Below, in pieces: positions 56,915-64,000 of a stretch of 64,000 nucleotides of DNA. The notes under the pieces were generated by a model. That model was not told where the DNA came from. It worked only from the letters and a program-made list of their open reading frames with translations, and did not search any database. The stretch is from Burkholderiaceae bacterium (GTDB lineage: Bacteria; Pseudomonadota; Gammaproteobacteria; Burkholderiales; Burkholderiaceae_A): assembly GCA_004214155.1 (NCBI GenBank), contig SGYQ01000004.1, positions 62,001 to 126,000 on the forward strand, read 5' to 3'. Position numbers and translations under genes: made by a program. Numbering within the stretch: the first letter of the stretch is position 1; each line of letters begins with the position of its first letter.

Positions 56915-57412
56915 TTAGAATTCTGTTGGCTCTAAAACGATATTGATCTGGTTATCATATCGCCAATAGGCGCCAGTTATCATATCTACAACTCCTGGAA
57001 TCAAACCGAGGTAGGTATTTGTTGTGGATTTTGAGTTAGCGACAATATTATCCCACCCGAACTCATTGGAGATTGTATTGACTACACCAACACCACCCCC
57101 TGCAACACCAATAGCGCCCAATCCAGAAGGACTACTCACTAGGCGCAACATTCTAGGCTGGAAACCCTGCGCATGACATACCAACACTAGTTCTTTTGAA
57201 GACCTTTGTGTATACAGTACTGGATTATTATTGGTCAAAGCACCCAATTCTCTATTTTCCCTGTAAACCCTGCATATTGTTGACTCAGGAGTTAGAGTTA
57301 CGGAAATGGGCTGAGATGTGCCCTCAAACACTGTTGCACAGCCTGTCAGAAAGAATAAGCTCAATAGCGAACCAATTAAGCATTTAGATTTAGATGCAGA
57401 TAAATTTTTCAT
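56915..57412 (-). CDS. Lipoprotein of unknown function
   Basis: 165 residues. A clear lipobox LTGC puts the lipidated Cys at residue 25. It is followed by ATVFEGTSQPISVTLTPEST, a pattern common to small envelope lipoproteins of the YceK/YidQ kind, and a Gly-rich hydrophobic patch (GLGAIGVAGGGVGVV) that may insert in the membrane. Co-transcribed with the next exported protein. Function unknown. Confidence 0.65.
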   Translation of the reverse strand: MKNLSASKSKCLIGSLLSLFFLTGCATVFEGTSQPISVTLTPESTICRVYRENRELGALTNNNPVLYTQRSSKELVLVCHAQGFQPRMLRLVSSPSGLGAIGVAGGGVGVVNTISNEFGWDNIVANSKSTTNTYLGLIPGVVDMITGAYWRYDNQINIVLEPTEF

Positions 57413-57436
57413 AAAAATTGCCTTCCGAAATTATCT

Positions 57437-57450
57437 CTTTGTGCACAAAG
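57437..57450. promoter_or_regulatory. 14-base perfect palindrome upstream of the lipoprotein gene
   Basis: CTTTGTGCACAAAG is a perfect dyad with no spacer, 25 bases upstream of the 57412 start. It looks like an operator, but the cognate regulator is not apparent. The rest of 57413-57655 shows no gene. Confidence 0.4.
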
Positions 57451-57605
57451 TTTAACCTTAGAATATTAGTCGGACTTAAAGTTAAATACTTTACTAATTT
57501 CGCTATTTTTCGTGGATATTTTTCGAAATATAGATTATCCTCAGTTGTCTTTAATAGAGCCAAAATTTCCAGCACTAATTTAAATATCATGATCCCGTAA
57601 CACAT

Positions 57606-57634
57606 TTGAAGACAATTTACATTTCCTCTATACT
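57606..57634 (+). promoter_or_regulatory. Sigma70-type promoter of the small membrane protein gene
   Basis: TTGAAG (57606-57611), a 17-base spacer, then TATACT (57629-57634). The predicted transcript start (about 57641) leaves a 15-base leader with GAGG at 57647-57650, which decides for the ATG at 57656. Confidence 0.6.
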
Positions 57635-57655
57635 CTTGTATTGAACGAGGCTCTA

Positions 57656-57958
57656 ATGAATCTTAAAAACCTTTTGTTAATCTCCGCGACCGTTTTAGTT
57701 GTTGCCGTCACATTCGAGATTTTTCTATTTCTTTCCGGGTCGAAGATTTTAACAGAAGAGTTGGAAGTGCTACCTGGGGAATATATAGAAGCAGACAATT
57801 TTGCACGGATATTCGGAAACCAAATTGAAATTAACGACCCAGTTCTTCTTTGCGAGTATTTTAATGGTAGAAAACTCGTGTACAGAAAATACAGACATTC
57901 TCCACTAAATGAAGGAGGCAAAGATGCCTGCCCTTCATTTTTACGTCCTAGACATTAA
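57656..57958 (+). CDS. Small single-helix membrane protein, unknown
   Basis: 100 residues from ATG 57656; an upstream TTG at 57641 coincides with the likely transcript start and is rejected. One N-terminal helix (LLLISATVLVVAVTFEIFLF) is followed by an acidic, probably periplasmic part with two Cys (LLCEYF, DACPSF). Resembles small hypothetical proteins with glycan-anchor-like openings, but no family is firm. Convergent with the FlaG-like gene, with 5 bases between the stops. Confidence 0.6.
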   Translation: MNLKNLLLISATVLVVAVTFEIFLFLSGSKILTEELEVLPGEYIEADNFARIFGNQIEINDPVLLCEYFNGRKLVYRKYRHSPLNEGGKDACPSFLRPRH

Positions 57959-57963
57959 AAGTG

Positions 57964-58638
57964 TCAAGCCTTATCGTCAAACAAAAGTCCTCGAAGAGAC
58001 TTCAACCCCTCCGAAACCCTAATTGCATATTCTGGAGGAATTTGCCGAACTATATCCCCACTGTCGGGATTCACCACGGTAATAATCTCTCTGTCAAACT
58101 CTCTATCCTTTGAAAATCTAACTGCACGACCTAAGTCCTCCATCCGTTTATTTAAAGTGTCGATTGATCGGTCCACTCTTTCAGCAAATCTACCCGCATT
58201 TGCCGCTCGTTCGGCTTGAAGATCATAAGGGATAGTCTCCTCAATCACCTGTTGAAAAACGCCGACTCCCTGTGTTTCCCGTAACCCGCTAGAAGCTCCG
58301 CTCAAATTAACTCCCAAACCAGCAGGTCCGCCCAAATCCCTAGGTCCAAATGCACCTTCTTGTCTCGTCCCGAACCCTGACCTTAATTCAAAATCTCTTC
58401 CAGTCGCCAAAGATTGTGGCTGACCCAATGCTCCTCTAGAACTCAAACTTGGATTACCTTCGTTACGGGCTCTTTCGCTTCCTTCATCAATACGAAGTTG
58501 CTGGTTCACATTTATTTCAGTTTCTTTTGACGCGTCGACTTGTGTTGTTTTATTAACAACGCTTTTATCACCAAAATTATTTTTTCTATCTACAGGTCCG
58601 GTAATATTCGTCTGACTGTAACTCCCTATCTCCGGCAT
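57964..58638 (-). CDS. FlaG-domain protein without flagellar neighbours
   Basis: 224 residues from ATG 58638 (MPEIGSYSQTN), chosen for its GGGGGT ribosome site; the frame is open to 58692. The first 150 residues are low complexity (Gly, Ser, Asn, Gln). The last 45 residues (DREIITVVNPDSGDIVRQIP, PEYAIRVSEGLKSLRGLLFD) match the FlaG pattern of a flagellar filament-length-related protein. No flagellar gene lies in the window. Confidence 0.65.
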   Translation of the reverse strand: MPEIGSYSQTNITGPVDRKNNFGDKSVVNKTTQVDASKETEINVNQQLRIDEGSERARNEGNPSLSSRGALGQPQSLATGRDFELRSGFGTRQEGAFGPRDLGGPAGLGVNLSGASSGLRETQGVGVFQQVIEETIPYDLQAERAANAGRFAERVDRSIDTLNKRMEDLGRAVRFSKDREFDREIITVVNPDSGDIVRQIPPEYAIRVSEGLKSLRGLLFDDKA

Positions 58639-58823
58639 TTTTAATATACCCCCATCAAATAGTAAACAACTCCACTTATCAGATAATAACAACTTTGTAT
58701 TAAAGATTCACCTAATTATGCGATGATTTAGCACCAAGGTATGGTGTGAAATAAGAAAAATAACACAGAAAGTAATTTATCTTTAAACAATAGAAAAACC
58801 AAACGTACCTTGCTTAAATATGG

Positions 58824-58911
58824 CGGAGACAGTGGGATTCGAACCCACGATGCGCTTTTGGCACATACTCCCTTAGCAGGGGAGCACCTTCAGCCTCTCG
58901 GTCATGTCTCC
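58824..58911 (-). tRNA. tRNA-Ser (anticodon GCU)
   Basis: Leftward: acceptor GGAGACA/TGTCTCC, D-arm, anticodon stem CTCCC/GGGAG around CTGCTAA (anticodon GCT), long variable arm typical of tRNA-Ser, TTCGAAT T-loop, and discriminator G. The CCA end is encoded (58821-58823). It lies between the FlaG-like gene and lysC, a common place in Betaproteobacteria. Confidence 0.96.
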
Positions 58912-58958
58912 TTTAGTGCAGCCAACTGTATAATATATCCGAGTTTAGTATATCAAAA

Positions 58959-60212
58959 CTACGCTTCCCTAAGTCCAAAAGCTGCATGTAAAGTTCTAAC
59001 AGCAAGTTCCATATATTTATCCTCTAGAACAACCGATATCTTTATTTCACTAGTCGAAATCATTTTAATGTTTATCCCTTCTTTGGATAAAACTTCAAAC
59101 ATTTTGCTTGCTACACCCACACTTGAACGCATTCCAATTCCAATAATCGACACCTTACATATATTTTTATCCGTGTGAAGTGTTTTAGCTCCTATCTCCT
59201 CAACGACCTTTTTTTCTAATCGTTCTGTGGCCCTTGTTAAATCAGAACGTGGCACTGTGAAAGAAAAATCTGTAAGTCCATCAACACCAGCATTTTGAAT
59301 AATCATATCAACATCGATATTTGCTTCCGCTATTGGTCCCAATATTTTGTGAGCAATGCCGGGCGTATCGGGCACTCCAGGTATCGTAATCTTAGCCTCA
59401 TCTCTATTACACGCAATTCCGGATATAAGTGCCTCTTCCATATTTCTATCTTCCTCCTGGGTGATTAAAGTGCTACAACTTAACTCATCCTGAACCGAAA
59501 GCTTCGGGTCCTTTAAGCTCGAAAGCACGCGTGTCTTTACTTTATACTTTCCACCGAATTCAACTGATCTTATCTGCAACACCTTGGATCCTAAACTGGA
59601 CATTTCAAGCATTTCCTCAAAAGTGATCTCATTTAATCTTCTGGCCTCAGGTTCAATCCGTGGATCGGTGGTGTAAACACCATCTACATCCGTGTAAATG
59701 AGACATTCGTCTGCATTTAAGGAAGCAGCCAAAGCAACCGCTGAAGTATCGGAACCACCTCTTCCCAGAGTAGATATAGCCTCTGATTTTTCTGTAACCC
59801 CCTGAAACCCTGTTACTACCACAATCCGCCCCTGGGCAAGATCTCCCTCGAGCCGGTTGTTTTCTATCTTTAAAATTCTTGCTTTGCCATGGTTGCCGTC
59901 CGTTATCACCCTCACTTGCCAGCCACAGTAAGAAATAGCGTCGTAACCTAAATCCATTAGCGCAATTGTTAATAAGCCCGCTGATACCTGCTCGCCACTC
60001 GCTACAACCTGGTCCATAGCTTGTCGATTGGGATTTTCAGACAACGATTTACCCAAACCAATCAACCTATTTGTTTCCCCAGCCATAGCAGAAACGACGA
60101 CTACTATCTCCGGAACACTTTCACGCCATTTTGCTACTCTGTCAGCCACATTTTTAATCCGAGCAATTGATTCCAAAGACGTACCCCCATATTTGTGGAC
60201 TAACCTTTTCAT
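58959..60212 (-). CDS. lysC: Aspartate kinase
   Basis: 417 residues from ATG 60212, which overlaps the tilS stop by one base (TAATG); the open frame extends to 60230. It phosphorylates aspartate for Lys/Met/Thr synthesis. N-terminal VHKYGGTSLESIARIKNVA holds the KxGGTS nucleotide motif. RGGSDTSAVALAASL and YTDVDGVYTTDPR complete the kinase. Two ACT domains (about 270-417, GVPDTPGIAHKILG and SIIGIGMRSSVGVASKMF) give feedback control. The tRNA-Ser gene follows. Confidence 0.95.
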   Translation of the reverse strand: MKRLVHKYGGTSLESIARIKNVADRVAKWRESVPEIVVVVSAMAGETNRLIGLGKSLSENPNRQAMDQVVASGEQVSAGLLTIALMDLGYDAISYCGWQVRVITDGNHGKARILKIENNRLEGDLAQGRIVVVTGFQGVTEKSEAISTLGRGGSDTSAVALAASLNADECLIYTDVDGVYTTDPRIEPEARRLNEITFEEMLEMSSLGSKVLQIRSVEFGGKYKVKTRVLSSLKDPKLSVQDELSCSTLITQEEDRNMEEALISGIACNRDEAKITIPGVPDTPGIAHKILGPIAEANIDVDMIIQNAGVDGLTDFSFTVPRSDLTRATERLEKKVVEEIGAKTLHTDKNICKVSIIGIGMRSSVGVASKMFEVLSKEGINIKMISTSEIKISVVLEDKYMELAVRTLHAAFGLREA

Positions 60213-61276
60213 TATTCCTTTTCTAACCAAAGTCGCCCTTTAAAAAATAGCATTTTATAAGAATCGCTTTCTCCTTCTAACGTAAGCTCAGGTCTAGACC
60301 CCGGTTTTGCAAATCTTAGTTGCCTCACAAACTCACCTAGTCTCACGCAGGGAGGTGCAGTAATGCCCGCAGAGCGTAACCAAAAACGAATCAATTCAAA
60401 TACCACTGAGTCAGGTTCTTTCAACAGCCTATCCCCACAGACTGTAACATTTAAACATTCGTTATGCATCAGTAAATCAAAATTCGAAGAGACTACGCTC
60501 TCAAATAGTTCCATCATCTTTAAATCGATTATCCATTTTGCTCTACTTATGTTCTCAATTGACCGTAACATGCCTTTCATTCCACCCTCTCTAACTGACA
60601 GAATATTTGGTAGTACAACATTCCTTATTCTATTTCTGTCATATTGATAGCTGGAATTGCTTACGTCATCTACCCAGTCTAAATTATGATCCTCAAGATA
60701 TTTCTTTATAGAATCTTTACTTAGATGGAGCATTGGTCTCCAAACTGAAAATTTTCTGCCTTTCACGATCTTTTCCGACAATCTCGCCATGCAGCTTAAC
60801 CCATTTATTCCTGACCCTCTAATCCATTGCAGCAAAAATGTTTCAACCTGATCCTCTGCATGATGTCCTAAGACCAGACAATCTTCACAAGTCAATAAAT
60901 CTGAGAAAGCAATATAGCGGTGCTTACGCGCAAATGCTTCAACACCTAATTTTTTCTTCTCTTGTTCGTCATCTCGAATACACCTGGTGTGCAGATTGAT
61001 CTGTAGTTTAGAGCACAAACTCTGACAAAAATCTTGGAAAATTATGGCATCTTTCTGAAGACCGTGGTTTACATGGACTGCTTCAATTACAAAATTACAT
61101 TCCTCACGATTACTTAATCTAAGACTTGATAATAAATGTAGCACCGCCACCGAGTCTTGTCCGCCAGAAAGACCGATGACAAATTTTTTAAATTTACTAA
61201 CTAGTCTCGGAAAATCTTCCAAAACCACGGATTCTATCCTGCCTCTGTCTGATAAGTTCTGAAACATCAAGATCAC
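60212..61276 (-). CDS. tilS: tRNA(Ile)-lysidine synthase
   Basis: 354 residues. N-type ATP-pyrophosphatase P-loop [18 protein letters not shown] (about residues 33-49), [10 protein letters not shown], and [23 protein letters not shown]. It modifies C34 of tRNA-Ile(CAU) to lysidine so it reads AUA. It is slightly short, lacking much of the C-terminal domain of E. coli TilS. The 5' end overlaps accA by 80 bases; a start at a later Met or Val is possible. Coupled to lysC. Confidence 0.9.
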   Translation of the reverse strand: MILMFQNLSDRGRIESVVLEDFPRLVSKFKKFVIGLSGGQDSVAVLHLLSSLRLSNREECNFVIEAVHVNHGLQKDAIIFQDFCQSLCSKLQINLHTRCIRDDEQEKKKLGVEAFARKHRYIAFSDLLTCEDCLVLGHHAEDQVETFLLQWIRGSGINGLSCMARLSEKIVKGRKFSVWRPMLHLSKDSIKKYLEDHNLDWVDDVSNSSYQYDRNRIRNVVLPNILSVREGGMKGMLRSIENISRAKWIIDLKMMELFESVVSSNFDLLMHNECLNVTVCGDRLLKEPDSVVFELIRFWLRSAGITAPPCVRLGEFVRQLRFAKPGSRPELTLEGESDSYKMLFFKGRLWLEKE

Positions 61277-62156
61277 ATAGACTATTCAGATTTTTACTTA
61301 AATCTTTTTTTAAGGTCGAAAATACTATTTGATAGTCTCTATGATTTCCACCAAGAGGTTCTTTAAGTACTCCGTCTATTAGACCCAATTCTTTTAGTCT
61401 GTCAGCGGTTATCGCTAAAATCTCTGCAGCTTTTGATGCTTTCTCTGAATCCTTCCATAAAATAGAAGCACACCCCTCAGGTGATATTACCGAATATATT
61501 GAATATTCAAACATTAGTAATCGGTCTGCAACCGCTATTGCCAAAGCGCCTCCGGAACCTCCTTCACCGATAACGATGCTCACAACGGGCACCTTTAGTC
61601 CAGCCATCAAAAACAAATTATTACCTATAGCCTCAGACTGTCCTCTTTCCTCAGCCCCAATACCTGGATACGCACCAGGAGTATCCACTAGGGTCACAAC
61701 AGGAATTGAAAATTTTTCGGCGAGACGCAACAGCCTAGCTGCTTTTCTGTATCCCTCCGGACGAGGCATTCCAAAATTCCGAAAAGTCCTTTCTTTTAAA
61801 TCTCTTCCTTTCTGATGTCCAATAAACATCACGGACCGGCCTTCAAATCTTCCTACACCACCCACGATTGCAGGGTCATCGGCGAAAAGCCGGTCTCCAT
61901 GAAGCTCGGTGAAATCTTCAGTTATTGATTGTATGAAATCTAAGCAGTATGGTCTTTCAGGATGTCTAGCCACTTGAGAGATCTGCCACGGAGTTAATGA
62001 GCCATAAATGTTCTTTAACAGTTGGCTACTTTTCTTTTCGAGTGTATCTATCTCTTTGCTTATATCTAGAGCAGATTCTTCGGTCTGTACGTGTCTCAAC
62101 TCCTGGATTTTTTGGTGTAGTTCTTCTATTGGTTTTTCGAAATCTAGGAATATCAT
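61197..62156 (-). CDS. accA: Acetyl-CoA carboxylase carboxyltransferase subunit alpha
   Basis: 319 residues, normal for AccA. Starts [20 protein letters not shown]; crotonase-fold core with [60 protein letters not shown] and [15 protein letters not shown]. With AccD it transfers the carboxyl group to acetyl-CoA, the first step of fatty-acid synthesis. It overlaps cysS by 4 bases upstream. Confidence 0.97.
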   Translation of the reverse strand: MIFLDFEKPIEELHQKIQELRHVQTEESALDISKEIDTLEKKSSQLLKNIYGSLTPWQISQVARHPERPYCLDFIQSITEDFTELHGDRLFADDPAIVGGVGRFEGRSVMFIGHQKGRDLKERTFRNFGMPRPEGYRKAARLLRLAEKFSIPVVTLVDTPGAYPGIGAEERGQSEAIGNNLFLMAGLKVPVVSIVIGEGGSGGALAIAVADRLLMFEYSIYSVISPEGCASILWKDSEKASKAAEILAITADRLKELGLIDGVLKEPLGGNHRDYQIVFSTLKKDLSKNLNSLCDLDVSELIRQRQDRIRGFGRFSETS

Positions 62157-63610
62157 TTTTTTGTTTTAATCCTTTGAAACTTCCATGTCGTTCCATCTGG
62201 CCCATCTTCTAAACCAACCCCGTGTTTTGCCAGATTCTCTCTGAACTTATCCGCTAATTCAAAATTCTTCTGTTCTTTGGCACTCTGTCTAAGAGAAATT
62301 ATTCGCTCAATTTCTTCTATGGGTAATTTTTCAATGATAACTTCAGGTTGCACTTCATCTTTTGCCGAATAGTTATTCAACAAACCAAGAACTTCACCCA
62401 TTCCCCTTAAAATATCTTCTTGTAAATCTTCAGAGCACATAAGAGTTTTTTTCTTTTTAAGTAAATTCGCATATTTAAACATCTCTGCAAATGCCAATGG
62501 GGTATTAAAATCATCATCCAAAGCATTTTTGAAAGCTACTGCAGACTCATGTTTACTATTCATGAGTAGTGCTACAAAATTCTGCCTGCTGAAAATATCA
62601 AACTCACCGCCTACATTGTTACTCACCAATGCTTCATGTAGACTTTGTAAACTTCTTTGAGCACTTCTCAACTGTTCATCAGAGTAGCTTAATGGTTTCC
62701 TGTAATGCGTTTTTAATAAAAAATATCGCAGGGACTCAGGGTCATATTCTCTAATGGCTGACTTTATTGTTAAAAAATTATTTAGGGACTTTGACATCTT
62801 CTCTTCTTTGATCGTTACAAACCCAACATGCATCCAAGTATTCACATGGGGCTTTCCTTCAATCCCGTAACCACATTCTGACTGAGCAATCTCATTTTCA
62901 TGATGTGGAAACTGTAAATCAGCTCCTCCGCCATGAATATCAAATCGTTTTCCTAATAAAGCATTACTCATAGCTGAACATTCTATATGCCAACCGGGCC
63001 TACCTGCACCAAAAGGAGATTTCCAGATCACATCATCCGGTTCACCCTGCTTTGCACCCTTCCAAAGTACAAAGTCAAGAGGATCTCTTTTCTTTTCATC
63101 GATTGAAATCCGGTGACCCGCCCTTAATTGCTCAATCGATTTACCGGATAATTTCCCATAATCGCGGAAAGAACGGACAGCAAAGTTAACATCTCCTGTC
63201 TCAGCTACATAAGCGTAATCTTTCTTAACCAATTTCTCAATCAATTCAATCATCTCAGGGACGTATCTTGTCGCCTGGGGTTCAAAGGAGGGTTTCTGAA
63301 TAAAAAGTGATTTTTCATCATTGTGCAATTCCTTTATATACTTCTCCGTGTATTCATTAAGCCCGACTTTCTCATCACCAGCTCTCTTTATAATTTTATC
63401 GTCAATATCAGTAATATTTCTTACATAAGTCACCGTGAAACCTTTTGCCTCAAACCAACGCTTGACAAGATCAAAAAATACCATAACTCTAGCATGGCCA
63501 ATGTGACACTGATCATAAACTGTCATGCCGCACACATACATAGTTACATGGCCTGCCCTTAAAGAGTAAAAATTGTCTTTTTTTCTCTTTATGCTGTTAA
63601 AAATTTTCAA
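62153..63610 (-). CDS. cysS: Cysteinyl-tRNA synthetase
   Basis: 485 residues. Class I signatures HIGHAR (H36-IGH) and KMSKS ([11 protein letters not shown]) are present, with zinc ligands C27 (VCGMTVYDQ), IECSAMSN and [14 protein letters not shown]. It charges tRNA-Cys. The first gene of the leftward cysS-accA-tilS-lysC run; divergent from the TPR-like gene with 52 bases between the starts. Confidence 0.97.
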   Translation of the reverse strand: MKIFNSIKRKKDNFYSLRAGHVTMYVCGMTVYDQCHIGHARVMVFFDLVKRWFEAKGFTVTYVRNITDIDDKIIKRAGDEKVGLNEYTEKYIKELHNDEKSLFIQKPSFEPQATRYVPEMIELIEKLVKKDYAYVAETGDVNFAVRSFRDYGKLSGKSIEQLRAGHRISIDEKKRDPLDFVLWKGAKQGEPDDVIWKSPFGAGRPGWHIECSAMSNALLGKRFDIHGGGADLQFPHHENEIAQSECGYGIEGKPHVNTWMHVGFVTIKEEKMSKSLNNFLTIKSAIREYDPESLRYFLLKTHYRKPLSYSDEQLRSAQRSLQSLHEALVSNNVGGEFDIFSRQNFVALLMNSKHESAVAFKNALDDDFNTPLAFAEMFKYANLLKKKKTLMCSEDLQEDILRGMGEVLGLLNNYSAKDEVQPEVIIEKLPIEEIERIISLRQSAKEQKNFELADKFRENLAKHGVGLEDGPDGTTWKFQRIKTKK

Positions 63611-63662
63611 AGCGACTCCGTATCATTCTGGTGTACGATATAATCTAACAAGATAGTTTACT

Positions 63663-64000
63663 ATGCAAAGATTACTGCTGAAAATACTCCTTTATTTTTT
63701 TCTTTCGAACTGCGCTCTTGTTGGAGCGTCACATTCATATGCACAAGCCGATGTGGACCAGACTAAGGCTTTACTGGAAACAAGAGAACTTATCGAGCTG
63801 GGAAAATATGAAGAGGCCGATGCCATAATCATAGCGCGATTGAAGGAGAAACCTAGAGACGCTCAGTGGCGATATTTGGAAGCCCTTTTAAAAGCGGAAA
63901 TGGGGCTTTCTACGAACAATAAGGATATTGTGGATAATGCCGTTTTCCTATTTGAAAGGCTTTCAGAGGAATTTCCTGAATTGCCTGAACCATATAATAA
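63663..64000 (+). CDS. Exported TPR-like protein (5' part only)
   Basis: The gene runs off the right edge with no stop; 112 residues are visible. A signal peptide (MQRLLLKILLYFFLSNCALV, cleaved near SYAQA) is followed by helix pairs of TPR type: TRELIELGKYEEADAIIIA, DAQWRYLEALLKAEMGL and NAVFLFERLSEEFPELPEPY. A TPR protein divergent from cysS is common in Betaproteobacteria. Periplasmic or membrane-anchored; role unknown. Confidence 0.75.
   Translation, partial: MQRLLLKILLYFFLSNCALVGASHSYAQADVDQTKALLETRELIELGKYEEADAIIIARLKEKPRDAQWRYLEALLKAEMGLSTNNKDIVDNAVFLFERLSEEFPELPEPYN

Noticed and set aside
57390-57605. 71-residue frame on the - strand
   Set aside because: It overlaps the lipoprotein start, has no domain or ribosome site, and covers the palindrome and upstream region.

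Overview
The window is a stretch of an AT-rich bacterial chromosome, almost certainly a betaproteobacterial methylotroph. Two things point there. The housekeeping gene order (ftsK-lolA-rarA-serS divergent from trxB-smr; hemCDXY divergent from argH; accA-tilS-lysC-tRNA-Ser; glnB-nadE) is the order I know from Betaproteobacteria. In addition, about 18 kb (37984-56354) is a tetrahydromethanopterin (H4MPT)/methylofuran C1-oxidation island, found in methylotrophs such as Methylophilaceae. Genes are tightly packed, with many 1- to 4-base start/stop overlaps and six convergent pairs whose 3' ends overlap, so the genome looks streamlined. Genus and exact family cannot be fixed from this window.

Layout. 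1-6101: a zinc-uptake module (partial MerC-domain protein, ZnuD-like TonB receptor with His/Glu-rich loops, His-rich DUF2796/ZrgA-like protein, Zur, DUF3299 protein, LolD/MacB-type ATPase and permease). A strong Zur-like palindrome lies in the divergent promoter. 6183-8980: a 49-residue exported peptide missed by ordinary ORF length cut-offs, then a decayed RTX/DUF4214 surface-protein pseudogene. 9087-13034: beta carbonic anhydrase, PEP synthase and its regulatory kinase/phosphorylase. 13042-14788: a methyltransferase and two tandem exported paralogues. 14923-25321: core genes (serS, rarA, lolA, ftsK, trxB, smr, glnB, nadE, FemAB-like acyltransferase). 25318-28008: soluble pyrophosphatase and a K+-independent-type H+-pyrophosphatase. 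28005-33570: hemCDXY and argH. 33610-36622: a PAS histidine kinase with a FixJ-type regulator, then tRNA-Arg(ACG) and a flavin monooxygenase.

37984-56354 holds the C1 island in four transcription blocks: (i) HisA-like protein-fhcB-fhcA-fhcD-fhcC leftward; (ii) ATP-grasp-ASKHA kinase-like-amino-acid-kinase-like rightward; (iii) dihydromethanopterin reductase-like flavoprotein-DHPS-like protein-DUF447/MfnB fusion leftward; (iv) mptG-ATP-grasp-mch-RimK-like ligase-CitG-like-fae leftward. Pterin genes folK, folB and a carbinolamine dehydratase sit among them. Together they condense formaldehyde with H4MPT (Fae), convert methenyl- to formyl-H4MPT (Mch), transfer the formyl group to methylofuran and release formate (Fhc), and make both cofactors. 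The methylene-H4MPT dehydrogenase (mtdB/mtdA) is not in the window.

56399-64000: two exported proteins of unknown role, a small membrane protein with a clear sigma70 promoter, an orphan FlaG-like protein, tRNA-Ser(GCU), lysC, tilS, accA, cysS, and the start of an exported TPR-like protein. I saw no CRISPR array, insertion sequence or prophage. The most unusual items are the single-frame DUF447-MfnB fusion, the HisA-like gene at the head of the fhc operon, and the terminator-like hairpin directly before fae.
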